A DNA stretch of 42,462 nt. It comes from an uncultured Rhodopila sp. (lineage in GTDB: Bacteria > Pseudomonadota > Alphaproteobacteria > Acetobacterales > Acetobacteraceae). The position numbers and the translations under genes are program-made. This document shows positions 31,629 through 40,300 of the stretch, piece after piece (position 1 is the first letter of the stretch; the number at the start of each line of letters is the position of its first letter). The notes beneath the pieces were generated by a model that worked only from the letters and a program-made list of their open reading frames with translations, was not told the DNA's origin and did no database searches. Location: positions 1 to 42,462 of the forward strand of contig CAINOE010000183.1 of NCBI GenBank assembly GCA_903851415.1. Direction: 5' to 3'.

Positions 31629-32335
31629 TCGGCGTTGAGTCGATTCCGCTGGTCAATGTTGCGTGGCGGCGTGCGGTCAGGATTATCCGGAGCCTCTATC
31701 CCCCGATCGATCTCTTCGAGGATATCGCCGATCCGGCGGATTGGGCGTTGCTGATTTCCGCGGAACGGAAAACCAACCCGCGGCTGATGGAGACGATCGG
31801 GAACCTCGATCTGGTGCCTCCCGGGAGACGCGTCGGGGGGCCGGGTGCGTCGTATCTGATGGCGCCGTTCACCCATGTCAGCACGGATCGCCCGAGCCGG
31901 TTCAGCGATGGGCGGTTCGGGGTGTTGTATGTCGGGGGAACCTTCGAGGTCGCGCTGTTCGAAACCATGCACCATCACGCCCGGTTCATGGCGGCGACGG
32001 CGGAGCGGCCGGGATGGACGTCGCGGTTTCGGGAGATCGTTCTGGATGTCGATGCGCAGTTGCACGACATTCGCGGCGTTGACGGGTGTGGTGCGGTGCT
32101 GGCGCCGGATGATTATACGGAAAGTCAGGCTTTGGGTTCGCGCCTGCACAGTGTTGGGTCGGACGGCATCGTGTATCCGAGCGTGCGGGCGCCGGGTGGT
32201 GAGTGCGCGGGCTTGTTCTATCCGGATTGCGCTTCGCTTCCGACACAGGGGCGGCATCTGGATTATCATTGGGATGGCAGGACCGTGGACTTTTACCGGG
32301 AAATCGGCAGCGGGCAGGTATACCGTGTTGTTTAG
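31625..32335 (+). CDS. RES-domain toxin
   Basis: This 236-residue protein contains the RES domain: W-R-R-A near the N-terminus, R-F-S-D-G-R-F-G-V-L-Y-V-G, A-L-F-E-T-M-H-H-H (Glu), and G-I-V-Y-P-S-V-R-A-P-G-G-E-C-A (Ser). Characterised RES toxins destroy NAD+, by phosphorolysis or hydrolysis, and so stop growth until the antitoxin is restored. At 236 residues it is at the long end of the family, with extra C-terminal sequence (D-Y-H-W-D-G-R-T-V-D-F). Start GTG 31625 overlaps the antitoxin stop by 4 bp, so translation is probably coupled. An adjacent TTG at 31622 is an alternative. Confidence 0.92.
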   Translation: MIGVESIPLVNVAWRRAVRIIRSLYPPIDLFEDIADPADWALLISAERKTNPRLMETIGNLDLVPPGRRVGGPGASYLMAPFTHVSTDRPSRFSDGRFGVLYVGGTFEVALFETMHHHARFMAATAERPGWTSRFREIVLDVDAQLHDIRGVDGCGAVLAPDDYTESQALGSRLHSVGSDGIVYPSVRAPGGECAGLFYPDCASLPTQGRHLDYHWDGRTVDFYREIGSGQVYRVV

Positions 32336-32425
32336 TTGGCGCGGTTTGTAGCCCCGTCCGGCCTCATTGCTTCAGGGCATCTTAGGGCGCGGGCGACGCG
32401 AAGCGACGCCCGGGCCCTTGAAGTG

Positions 32426-32452
32426 TGATAGCAATCCGTTATTTTGCTATCA
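32426..32452 (+). promoter_or_regulatory. Inverted repeat upstream of the FitA-type antitoxin, probable operator
   Basis: TGATAGCAA (32426-32434) and TTGCTATCA (32444-32452) are perfect 9-bp arms with a 9-bp spacer, ending 28 bp before the fitA-like start codon. The half-site TGATAGCA/TGCTATCA is the one I remember for gonococcal FitAB. The region is locally AT-rich, as expected of a promoter. Confidence 0.8.
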
Positions 32453-32480
32453 ACGCTGTCGTCTTTGGGGCCATGCCATC

Positions 32481-32735
32481 ATGCCGGCCGTCACCATTCG
32501 CGGTCTCTCCTATGAGACGCATCGCGCCTTGAAGGTGCGTGCGGCGCAGCACAATCGCAGCACTGAAGCAGAAATGCGTGCCATACTGGAAGCCGCCGTG
32601 CGGCCCGAGGGTCGGGTGCGTCTCGGCTCGGCGCTGGCCGAGATAAGCCGGACGATCGGCCTTACCAATGCCGATGTCGAGGCCCTGGAACAGGCGGGCG
32701 ACACCACCCCGGCCGAACCGCTGCGTTTCGAATGA
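32481..32735 (+). CDS. FitA-like ribbon-helix-helix antitoxin
   Basis: This 84-residue protein begins M-P-A-V-T-I-R-G-L-S-Y-E-T-H-R-A-L-K-V-R-A-A, the ribbon plus first helix of the FitA group. H-N-R-S-T-E-A-E-M-R-A-I-L-E-A-A-V completes the DNA-binding domain. The C-terminal part (V-R-L-G-S-A-L-A-E-I, then T-T-P-A-E-P-L-R-F-E) is the toxin-wrapping tail. It binds and blocks the PIN toxin downstream and represses its promoter. ATG 32481 is chosen because the ribbon starts directly after it. It ends in ATGA, shared with the toxin gene. Confidence 0.92.
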   Translation: MPAVTIRGLSYETHRALKVRAAQHNRSTEAEMRAILEAAVRPEGRVRLGSALAEISRTIGLTNADVEALEQAGDTTPAEPLRFE

Positions 32736-33154
32736 TCCTGCTCGACACCAATGTCGTGTCCGACGCGATGCGGCCGGACTCCGCTCCCGCGGTGCGCACA
32801 TGGCTCGACGAACAGGCGGCGGAGACGCTGTTTTTGTCCAGCGTCACGATCGCGGAACTAAGATTCGGAGTCGGCGCACTGCCCGGGGGGCGTCGCAAGG
32901 ACAAGCTGACGGCGGCGCTCGACACGGTGCTGGACCTGTTCGCGGATCGGATCCTGCCGTTCGATACCCGGGCGGCCCGCCGCTATGCCGATCTGGCCGT
33001 CCGGGCGCGGGCCGCCGGAAAGGGGTTCCCCACGCCGGATGGCTATATCGCGGCGATCGCGGCGGCGCATGGGTTCGCGGTCGCGTCCCGCGACACGAGC
33101 GCATTCACGGCCGCGGGCCTGATTGTGATCGATCCGTGGACCGCGGCCGTTTGA
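32732..33154 (+). CDS. FitB-like PIN-domain toxin
   Basis: This 140-residue PIN ribonuclease-fold protein begins M-I-L-L-D-T-N-V-V-S-D-A-M-R with Asp5. It has S-S-V-T-I-A-E-L-R-F-G (Glu), T-P-D-G-Y-I-A-A-I-A (Asp), and V-A-S-R-D-T-S-A-F (Asp) followed by G-L-I-V-I-D-P-W, all typical of FitB and VapC toxins of this subfamily. Toxins of this class cleave tRNA or other RNA. The start ATG 32732 overlaps the antitoxin stop by 4 bp. All catalytic acids are present, so the toxin appears intact. Confidence 0.92.
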   Translation: MILLDTNVVSDAMRPDSAPAVRTWLDEQAAETLFLSSVTIAELRFGVGALPGGRRKDKLTAALDTVLDLFADRILPFDTRAARRYADLAVRARAAGKGFPTPDGYIAAIAAAHGFAVASRDTSAFTAAGLIVIDPWTAAV

Positions 33155-33205
33155 GCGACGGCCCCATCGGCGCTGAATTAACCGGCTAAGGGCCGACTGT
33201 CGTCC

Positions 33206-33315
33206 CATCGTGATGGTGCGCGAAGGCGCACCATCCACGCCTTGCGGTGCCCGGAGCCAAGACGCGGACGCCGGCCTTCGGCCGTATGACGAACGTGCCA
33301 CGGCCGGAGAGTCCA
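33206..33315. repeat. Dispersed repeat module A, copy 3 (diverged)
   Basis: The hairpin GATGGTGCGC with GCGCACCATC (10-bp arms, 4-nt loop) leads into CCATCCACGCC, a G-C rich hairpin GCCGG-CCTTC-GGCCG, a TATGACG segment and CCGGAGAGTCC, in the same order as copies 1 and 2. The second arm of the CATCCACGCC hairpin has decayed to GACGCGGACG. Confidence 0.65.
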
Positions 33316-33418
33316 TTTCGCTGGCGTTGGCATGATCCACCCTTGTCCAGGGTTTCAGATCATCTATGCGCAGCGGCAGAATGATGCGATACAGAACCGC
33401 ATCCCTGTCCGAAGACAC

Positions 33419-35743
33419 ATGGCCCGCACGATCCTGTCCTGCCTCGGTCTTTGCCTCGCCACCGCTGCCGCCGCCGGCGTGACCGCGGGGGTGAGCGGCG
33501 TCAGCCCTGAGGCGGTTGCAGCCGCGGCGACGCTGGGCGGTGTGGCGGGCAATTTCGCAACCGATCTGTGCCGGGTGCTGTATCGGCCGGTGGCGGAACG
33601 CTGGCTCGACGGCCGCTCGGGCATCGACGAAAACCATCATGTCGCCTGCGCGCTGCGTCTGGCGCAGCTCAAGGCGCTCGGGACGGTGCGGGAGCGCCTG
33701 GATACGCCATGGTTCGGCCAGGGCGATCCCGAACAGCGGCAGGCGGCGGAGGCGTTCAGCCTCGCGCTGGAGCGCTTCCTCGATGACGAGACGGGCAGTG
33801 CGGAGCGTCCGGGCTTCCAGGCTGGCGGCCTCGCGGCGGACGAGCGGGTGGTGCGCGATGCCGTGCTGCTCGGCCTGCCGGATATGCTGGACGCGAGTCT
33901 CGCCGCCCGGCGCGCCGGTGGGGATAACGCGGCGATTCGTGAAAGCCTTGCTGATGTGCGCGCGGCGGCGGAACGGGCGGTGCTGGCGGAGATCGGGCTG
34001 CGCACCGGGACGCGGGATTTGCCGGCAGCGTTCGTCCGGGCGTTCGACGGCAGCGACTTTCCCGACTCCTGGTTCGACCTGTTCGTTCGCGATGCCGCCT
34101 TCCGGTTGAAGGACGACGCCGGGTTCGAGCGGGTCTGGCAGGCCGAGCAACTGTCTCTGGTCAAGGCCATCGCGGCAGCCAACACCGCCGTGCTGGAGCG
34201 GATCGAGGCGGTTCAGGGCGAGCACACCGGGATGCTGCTGGAGCTTCTGGCCCTGGCCCGCACCGGCGGCGTGTTCCAGCGTGCCGCCGCCCAGGGCATC
34301 CCGGAAGCCGCCGTCCGCGCGATCGTGGAGCGGCTCGGCGGCGAGGGCATCGCTGCGGACGACCTGATCCCCTGGCTGGACAACTGGATTGACGCCGCGC
34401 GGCAGGAACTCGGGCGGCGGACCAACGAGGGCGAGGCGTTCGAGGCCGCCCGGCGGGAAGCGGAACGGCGCTTCCGGGCCGGCCGCCTGCGGGAAGCCTC
34501 CGCCGCGTTCATGGACGAGCTTGAGCGGGAGAACCGGGCGGAGGCGGAGCGTCAGGCGGAACGCAAGCGCCACCGGATCAGGCTGCTGGAGGAAGCCATC
34601 CGCTATGACGAACTCGCCTTCGACCCGCCGGCGGTGGTGGCGAAATTGCGAATGATCGCCGATATCAACGACTTCACAAGCCCGAGCGCGCGGGGCGATT
34701 GGTTCAACAAGCGGGCAATAGGCTTTTATGAGCGGGGCCGAGACCACGGAATCAACGCAGCTTTGGGAGTGGCAATCGCCGTTTTTGGTTTGGCGCTTGA
34801 GGAACGTACACGCAATCTCGCACCTCTTAAGTGGGCAGCTATTCAGAATAGCCTTGGAACTGCGCTTTCGACGCTCGGAGGCCGCGAAACAGGGTCGGCG
34901 CGGCTGGAAGCGGCGGTGATAGCTTATCGTGCCGCGTTGACGGAACGGACTCGCGACCGCGTGCCGCTAGCCTGGGCGATGACACAAAACGATCTGGGCA
35001 ATGCTCTTTCGACGCTTGGCGAACGTGAAATCGGAACATCGCGGCTGGAGGAGGCAGTATCAGCTTATCGCGCTGCGTTGGCCGAGAGTAACCGCGAGCA
35101 TGCCCCACTCGCTTGGGCCATGACGCAGAACAATCTCGGTAACACGCTGCAAGTGTTAGGAAGACGCAATGGCAGCACGCGGCAAATAAATGAGGCGATT
35201 TTAGCATTCCGATTGGCGCTGGAGGAGCGCAGTCCCGACCGAGACATTCGCGCCTGGGCGGCCACGCAGAGCAATCTCGGCAATGCACTTGCAGTGCTAG
35301 GTGCCGACGAAACCGGGACGGCGAATCTGGAAGCGGCGGCGTCAGCATATCGCTTGGCACTGGTGAAGGGTATACGCGAAAGTGTGCCGCTTTCGTGGGC
35401 GACGACGCAGACTAACCTCGGCAATGTACTAATGATGCTCGGCGCTCGCGAATCCGGGACAGGGCGGCTTGAAGAGGCGTTAACGGCGTATTCCGCGGCT
35501 CTCGAGGAACGCACCCGCGAATGTGCCCCGCTCGACTGGGCGTTGACCTTTGGCAATCAGGGCGTCGCGCTGATTCAGCTTGCCGATCGACTGAACGATG
35601 AGGCTTTGGCGGCGCGGGCGTTGGACCAGATCGAAACGGCCAGAGATGTCATGCGCGACGGCGGCCATGCGACGAACGCGGCGTCCTATGACTCCAATCT
35701 TGGTTTGGCTATCGCGGTCCGGGCAAGAATTCGGGGTGGATAG
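33419..35743 (+). CDS. Large TPR protein with hydrophobic N-terminus, unknown function
   Basis: This 774-residue protein has a hydrophobic stretch at about 5-50 (I-L-S-C-L-G-L-C-L-A-T-A, then A-A-A-T-L-G-G-V-A-G-N-F-A), probably a membrane anchor or an effector-associated helix pair. A helical middle (about 60-460) includes a charged coiled-coil-like part R-E-A-E-R-R-F-R-A-G-R-L-R-E-A. At least six or seven TPR-like units of about 44 residues follow (about 465-740), each with W-A-x-T-Q-N-x-L-G-N-x-L and A-Y-R-x-A-L-x-E-R. No catalytic domain is visible. Similar repeats occur in bacterial STAND and CHAT proteins. Base composition falls sharply at about 34680 and rises again near 35480. ATG 33419 is chosen; an upstream in-frame ATG at 33332 lies next to repeat A. 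It sits between toxin-antitoxin pairs. Confidence 0.7.
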   Translation: MARTILSCLGLCLATAAAAGVTAGVSGVSPEAVAAAATLGGVAGNFATDLCRVLYRPVAERWLDGRSGIDENHHVACALRLAQLKALGTVRERLDTPWFGQGDPEQRQAAEAFSLALERFLDDETGSAERPGFQAGGLAADERVVRDAVLLGLPDMLDASLAARRAGGDNAAIRESLADVRAAAERAVLAEIGLRTGTRDLPAAFVRAFDGSDFPDSWFDLFVRDAAFRLKDDAGFERVWQAEQLSLVKAIAAANTAVLERIEAVQGEHTGMLLELLALARTGGVFQRAAAQGIPEAAVRAIVERLGGEGIAADDLIPWLDNWIDAARQELGRRTNEGEAFEAARREAERRFRAGRLREASAAFMDELERENRAEAERQAERKRHRIRLLEEAIRYDELAFDPPAVVAKLRMIADINDFTSPSARGDWFNKRAIGFYERGRDHGINAALGVAIAVFGLALEERTRNLAPLKWAAIQNSLGTALSTLGGRETGSARLEAAVIAYRAALTERTRDRVPLAWAMTQNDLGNALSTLGEREIGTSRLEEAVSAYRAALAESNREHAPLAWAMTQNNLGNTLQVLGRRNGSTRQINEAILAFRLALEERSPDRDIRAWAATQSNLGNALAVLGADETGTANLEAAASAYRLALVKGIRESVPLSWATTQTNLGNVLMMLGARESGTGRLEEALTAYSAALEERTRECAPLDWALTFGNQGVALIQLADRLNDEALAARALDQIETARDVMRDGGHATNAASYDSNLGLAIAVRARIRGG

Positions 35744-35897
35744 CGGCTTGCGGAGAGAATGATTGGCGCCATAAATCAGTAACTCCAGGTCATCGTAACC
35801 CCCCCCGCCGGAATGACGAATACGTGGCATCCTGCGGCAACGCCCATGGGTAACAACGAAAATGACAGATGGAGCGGCCCATGATATCTTCACCAGC

Positions 35898-36161
35898 ATG
35901 AACCTGACCGTCAGCATCCCCGACGACTTGGCGAGGCGGCTCGAAGCCGATGGCGCCGATCTGTCGCGGCGCGCGCTGGAAGCGCTCGCGTCCGAGGAAT
36001 ATCGCGCCGGCCGCCTGACCAAGCCGGAACTTCGCCAATTGCTCGGCTATGAGACGATCTATGAATTGGATGCCTTCCTGGCAGCGCATGGCGTTTTCGA
36101 TCCCTACACCCTGGACGACCTGGAGCGCGAGCGGCAGGACCTCGATCGGCTCGGCTTCTGA
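35898..36161 (+). CDS. UPF0175-family antitoxin
   Basis: This 87-residue protein has the UPF0175 pattern: L-T-V-S-I-P-D-D-L-A-R-R-L, then L-S-R-R-A-L-E-A-L-A-S-E-E-Y-R-A-G-R-L-T, E-L-R-Q-L-L-G-Y-E-T-I-Y-E-L-D-A-F-L-A-A-H, and an acidic C-terminus T-L-D-D-L-E-R-E. The family is regarded as VapB-like antitoxin, with a winged or ribbon-helix DNA-binding part. It is followed 6 bp later by a DUF3368 PIN protein, its usual partner. ATG 35898 gives the standard N-terminus; the ATG at 35862 in the same frame adds 12 non-conserved residues. Confidence 0.88.
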   Translation: MNLTVSIPDDLARRLEADGADLSRRALEALASEEYRAGRLTKPELRQLLGYETIYELDAFLAAHGVFDPYTLDDLERERQDLDRLGF

Positions 36162-36167
36162 GGCAGC

Positions 36168-36647
36168 GTGCGGGTCGTCGTCGCGGATACTGGACCTCTG
36201 CATTATCTGGTGCTCATCGGCGAGGCGGACCTGCCCCATCGATTGTTCGGCCGGGTGATCATACCTGACACGGTGCAAGCCAAACTTCGGCATCCGTGTG
36301 CGCCCGCTCTGGTCCGGGAGTGGATCGCAAGCCGGCCATCCTGGGTCGACGCCATGCCGGCCGGGCCAGTCGAACAGCTGCCGCTGCCGTCGCTTGGTGC
36401 GGGGGAGCGTGCCGTGATCGCGTTGGCGGAGCTGCATCAGACCGATCTCATTCTGATCGATGATCGAGCCGGCACCATCGCTGCGCGCGGGCGAGGGCTT
36501 GCGGCCGTTGGCACGCTCGGCCTGCTCGATCTGGCGGGACGGCAGGGCCTCGTCGATGTCGGCCATGCGGTTGCGCGCCTGAAAGCCACGAATTTTCGAA
36601 TTCGACGGGAAATACTTGACGCATTACTTGCCAAGCATTTGGATTGA
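36168..36647 (+). CDS. DUF3368-family PIN toxin
   Basis: This 159-residue PIN-like protein begins V-R-V-V-V-A-D-T-G-P-L-H-Y-L with the first acidic residue in A-D-T-G-P. It has V-I-I-P-D-T-V-Q, the conserved G-A-G-E-R-A-V-I-A-L-A (Glu), and L-I-L-I-D-D-R-A-G (two Asp), followed by V-G-T-L-G-L-L-D-L-A, the DUF3368 signature. These acids form the metal site of a PIN nuclease. Start GTG 36168 lies 6 bp after the antitoxin stop, so the two form one operon. The frame is intact. It is convergent with the Lrp-type regulator gene, about 20 bp apart. Confidence 0.88.
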   Translation: MRVVVADTGPLHYLVLIGEADLPHRLFGRVIIPDTVQAKLRHPCAPALVREWIASRPSWVDAMPAGPVEQLPLPSLGAGERAVIALAELHQTDLILIDDRAGTIAARGRGLAAVGTLGLLDLAGRQGLVDVGHAVARLKATNFRIRREILDALLAKHLD

Positions 36648-36668
36648 CTGAGAGCGATCGGTTCCCGC

Positions 36669-37160
36669 TCACCCCCGACCCGACCTCACCACCCCACCCT
36701 GCCGCAACGGCAAATTCGTCCGATACACCACCCGCTTCAGCGCCAGTGCCGATTCAAACGACTGCACCCCGGGGATATGCGTCAGGCGCCCGCGCAGGAA
36801 CGCCTCGTATGACGCCACATCCGCCGCCACCACCCGCAGCAGGTAGTCGGTCGCACCCGTCATCTCGTACATCTCCATCACCTCCGGGCACGCCTCCACC
36901 GCCCGCTCGAACACCCGCAGCGTCTCGTTCGCATGGTTCGCCAGCTTCACCGTCACGAACACGTTCACCGGCAAGCCGACCTTGTCCTGGTCCAGCAGGG
37001 CGACGTAGCGCTGGATGACGCCGGCCTCCTCCAGCAGCTTCTGCCGCCGGTGCGACGGGGACGGCGACAGATGCGCCGCGTCGGACAAATCCTGCGCCGT
37101 CGCCCGGCCATTGGCCTGCAGGCAATCCAGAATCGCCAGGTCCAGCCGATCAAGGTCCAT
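36669..37160 (-). CDS. Lrp/AsnC-family transcription regulator
   Basis: This 163-residue protein has an N-terminal winged helix-turn-helix (about 1-55): M-D-L-D-R-L-D-L-A-I-L-D-C-L-Q-A-N-G-R-A-T, then L-S-P-S-P-S-H-R-R-Q-K-L-L-E-E-A-G-V-I. The C-terminal RAM/AsnC ligand domain (about 65-150) shows V-F-V-T-V-K-L, then C-P-E-V-M-E-M-Y-E-M-T-G-A-T-D-Y-L-L-R-V and I-P-G-V-Q-S-F-E-S. The family senses amino acids. It diverges from the indolepyruvate oxidoreductase gene with 145 bp between them, so it probably regulates that gene in response to aromatic amino acids, which is an inference. ATG 37160 is the start. Confidence 0.92.
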   Translation of the reverse strand: MDLDRLDLAILDCLQANGRATAQDLSDAAHLSPSPSHRRQKLLEEAGVIQRYVALLDQDKVGLPVNVFVTVKLANHANETLRVFERAVEACPEVMEMYEMTGATDYLLRVVAADVASYEAFLRGRLTHIPGVQSFESALALKRVVYRTNLPLRQGGVVRSGRG

Positions 37161-37305
37161 CAAGCACCTGTGGGGTGAGACTCGGCATTTTGACGCTTTC
37201 TGCCAAAAAAGACCACGCGGTCACGCGACTATGGCAAGCTTTCCCGCCGTGCCATACCTACTATCCGGTAACTGAGGGAAACAGCCCTTGAAGGGACAAA
37301 CGCCC

Positions 37306-40300
37306 ATGGATATCGGTCTCGGACACGCCGGCATTACCCTGGAGTCGCGTTTCGCCGATTTGGACCAGCCGGTGCTGCTCACCGGCATCCAGGCGCTGCT
37401 GCGGCTGCTGCTCGAGCAGCACCGCCTCGACCGCACCGCCGGGCTGAACACCGCCGCTCTGGTGTCGGGCTACCGGGGCTCCCCGCTCGGCATGCTCGAC
37501 AAGGAACTCTGGACGCAAAAGAAGCTGATGGCGGCGCACGACATCCGCTTCGAGCCGGGCATCAACGAGGACCTCGCCGCCGCGATGATCTACGGCACGC
37601 AGGAACTCGACGCCTTCCCGGGCGCCAAGTACGACGGCGTCTACGGCATGTGGTACGGCAAGGGTCCGGGCGTGGACCGCACCGGCGACGCGTTCCACTG
37701 CGCCAACATGGCGGGGACGCATAAAAACGGCGGCGTGCTGGCGATTGCCGGAGACGACCACGGCGCGCATTCCTCCACCTATCCGCACCAGACCGAATAC
37801 GTCTTCCAGAACTGCTTTATCCCGGTGCTGAATCCGGCCTCCGTCCAGGATGTCATTGATCTCGGGCTGGCCGGCTACGCCATGTCGCGCTTCTCCGGCG
37901 TCTGGGTCGCCATGAAGACCACCGCGGAGACAATGGAGCAGGCCTCCACCGCCACCGTCGCCTCAAGCCGCCACTTCGTCACCCCGGACATAGCCCACCC
38001 GCCGCACGGCCTGAACTTCGACCACCTGCTGAAGTTCCCGGCAGATCGAGCGGAACTCGAACGTCGGATGATCGAGGAACGGATGCCCGCCGTGCTGGCC
38101 TGGGCCCGCGCCAACCGCATCGACCGCGTCACCAGCGGCTCGCCGCAGGCCAGCATCGGCGTGATTACCGTCGGCAAGGCGCATGAGGACACGCTGCACG
38201 CCCTCCGCCGCCTCAACCTCTCCGCCCACCCCGAACTCGCCATCTACAAGATCGGCATGACCTGGCCGCTGGAGACGGAAGGGTTGCGCGCCTTCGCCCG
38301 CGGCAAGCGCGCGCTGATCGTGATCGAGGAAAAGCGCAGTTTCGTCGAAAGCCAGATCCGCGACGCGCTCTACAACCTGCCGGCGGATGAACGCCCCGAG
38401 GCCAGCGGCAAGACGGACCCGCGCGGCGCGCCGCTGCTGTCGCCGCTGATGGAATTGTCGCCGGAGAGCGTCGCCGGAGGCCTCGCGAAAATCCTCGGCC
38501 ATGCCGGCCTGAACCTGCCCGCGCCGCCCGCGCCGGAGGCCGTCTCCCGCCCCGATGGCCTGCTGCGCCGCGCCCCCGCCTTCTGCGCCGGCTGCCCGCA
38601 TGCGACATCGACAAAACTGCCCGATGGCAGCTTCGCCAGCGCCGGCATTGGCTGCCACTTCATGGCGATGGACGACGGACCGCAGACCCGCACTTTCACC
38701 CACATGGGCGGCGAGGGCGCGCCCTTCGTCGGGCTGTCCAGCTTCGTCGAGATGAAGCACATGTTCGCCAATATCGGCGACGGGACCTACCAGCACTCCG
38801 GCAGCCTCGCCATCCGCCAGGCCGTCGCGGCGAAGACCCGCATGACCTACAAGCTGCTGTTCAACGACGCCGTCGCCATGACCGGCGGCCAGCCGGCCGA
38901 GGGCACGCCGACGGTGCCGGGGATCGCCGCCCAGCTCGCCGCCGAGGGCGTCAAACGCATCGCCATCGTGGCCGACGAAGCCGATCGGCTGCCCCCCGCG
39001 TCGGCGCTGCCGCCCGGCGTCACGCGGCATGTGCGGACGGAGATGGCAGCGGTGCAGGCCTCGTTGCGCGACTACGAAGGCCCGTCGGTGCTGATCTACG
39101 ACCAGGTCTGCGCCACGGAAAAGCGCCGCCGCCGCAAGCGCGGCACGATGGCCCACGCCCCCCGGCATGTCGTGATCAACGAGGCTGTGTGCGAGAACTG
39201 CGGCGACTGTTCCGTCCAGTCCAACTGCATCGCGATCGAGCCGGTCGAGACCGAACTCGGCCGCAAGCGGCGGATCAACCCGACAAGCTGCAACGTCGAT
39301 CTGTCCTGCCTGAAGGGCTTCTGCCCAAGCTTCGTCTCCCAGGCCGGCCCGCCGACGGCGCCGGATGCCGACAGGCAATGGCAGGCGCGGGAAGCGGAAC
39401 TGTCCGCCGGGTTGCCGGTGCCGGTGCTGCCGTCGCTCGGCGTGTGGCGCAGCCTGTTCGCCGGCATCGGCGGTGGCGGCATCGTGACGTCGGGCGCGAT
39501 CCTGGCGATGGCGGCGCATCTGGAGGGCAGGGCGGTCAAGACCCTCGACTTCACCGGGTTGGCGCAGAAGAACGGCGCGGTCGTCGCGCATGTGCAGATC
39601 GCCGCCGAGGAAGACGATCTGGATGTGGTTCGGATCCCCCTCGGCACGGCGGACCTGATGCTGGCGGCGGATCTGGCTGTCGGCTGCCAGGCCGGGGTGC
39701 TGGAGCGCAACGCCCGCACCGCCGTGGTCATCGGCAACCTGGACCTGGCCGCCACCGCGGAGTTCAAGCGCAACGCCACCCTGTCGATCGATGCCGCGCT
39801 GCACCGGCGGACGATCGAGAAGGTGACCGACGCGCGGCGCTCCCTGTGGCTGCACGGCGTGCGGCTGGCGGAGCGGCTGTTCGGCAACGCCCAGGCGATG
39901 AACACGCTGCTGCTCGGGCTGGCCTGGCAGCGCGGCCTGGTGCCGGTAGGCGAGGCGGCCATCCTGCGCGCGATCGAACTGAACGGCGCCTCCGTTGCGC
40001 TCAACAAACGTGCCTTCCTGTGGGGCCGCATCCTGGCGGAGCAGCCGGCGCTGATGGAGCAGATCCTGGCCGGTGTGGTCGAGGGCCCGCCGATGGACCT
40101 CGCCACCCTGATCGACCACCGCTCGGGCCTGCTGACGGCGTATCAGTCGAAGCGCTATGCGAAGCGCTACCGCCGGCTGGTGGAGGCGGTGGTGGAGCGG
40201 GAGTCGGCCGTGCTCGGCGCCCCCGGGCGGCTGTCGCGCGCCGCGGCCGAGGGGCTGTTCCGGGTGATGGCCTACAAGGACGAATACGAGGTCGCCCGGC

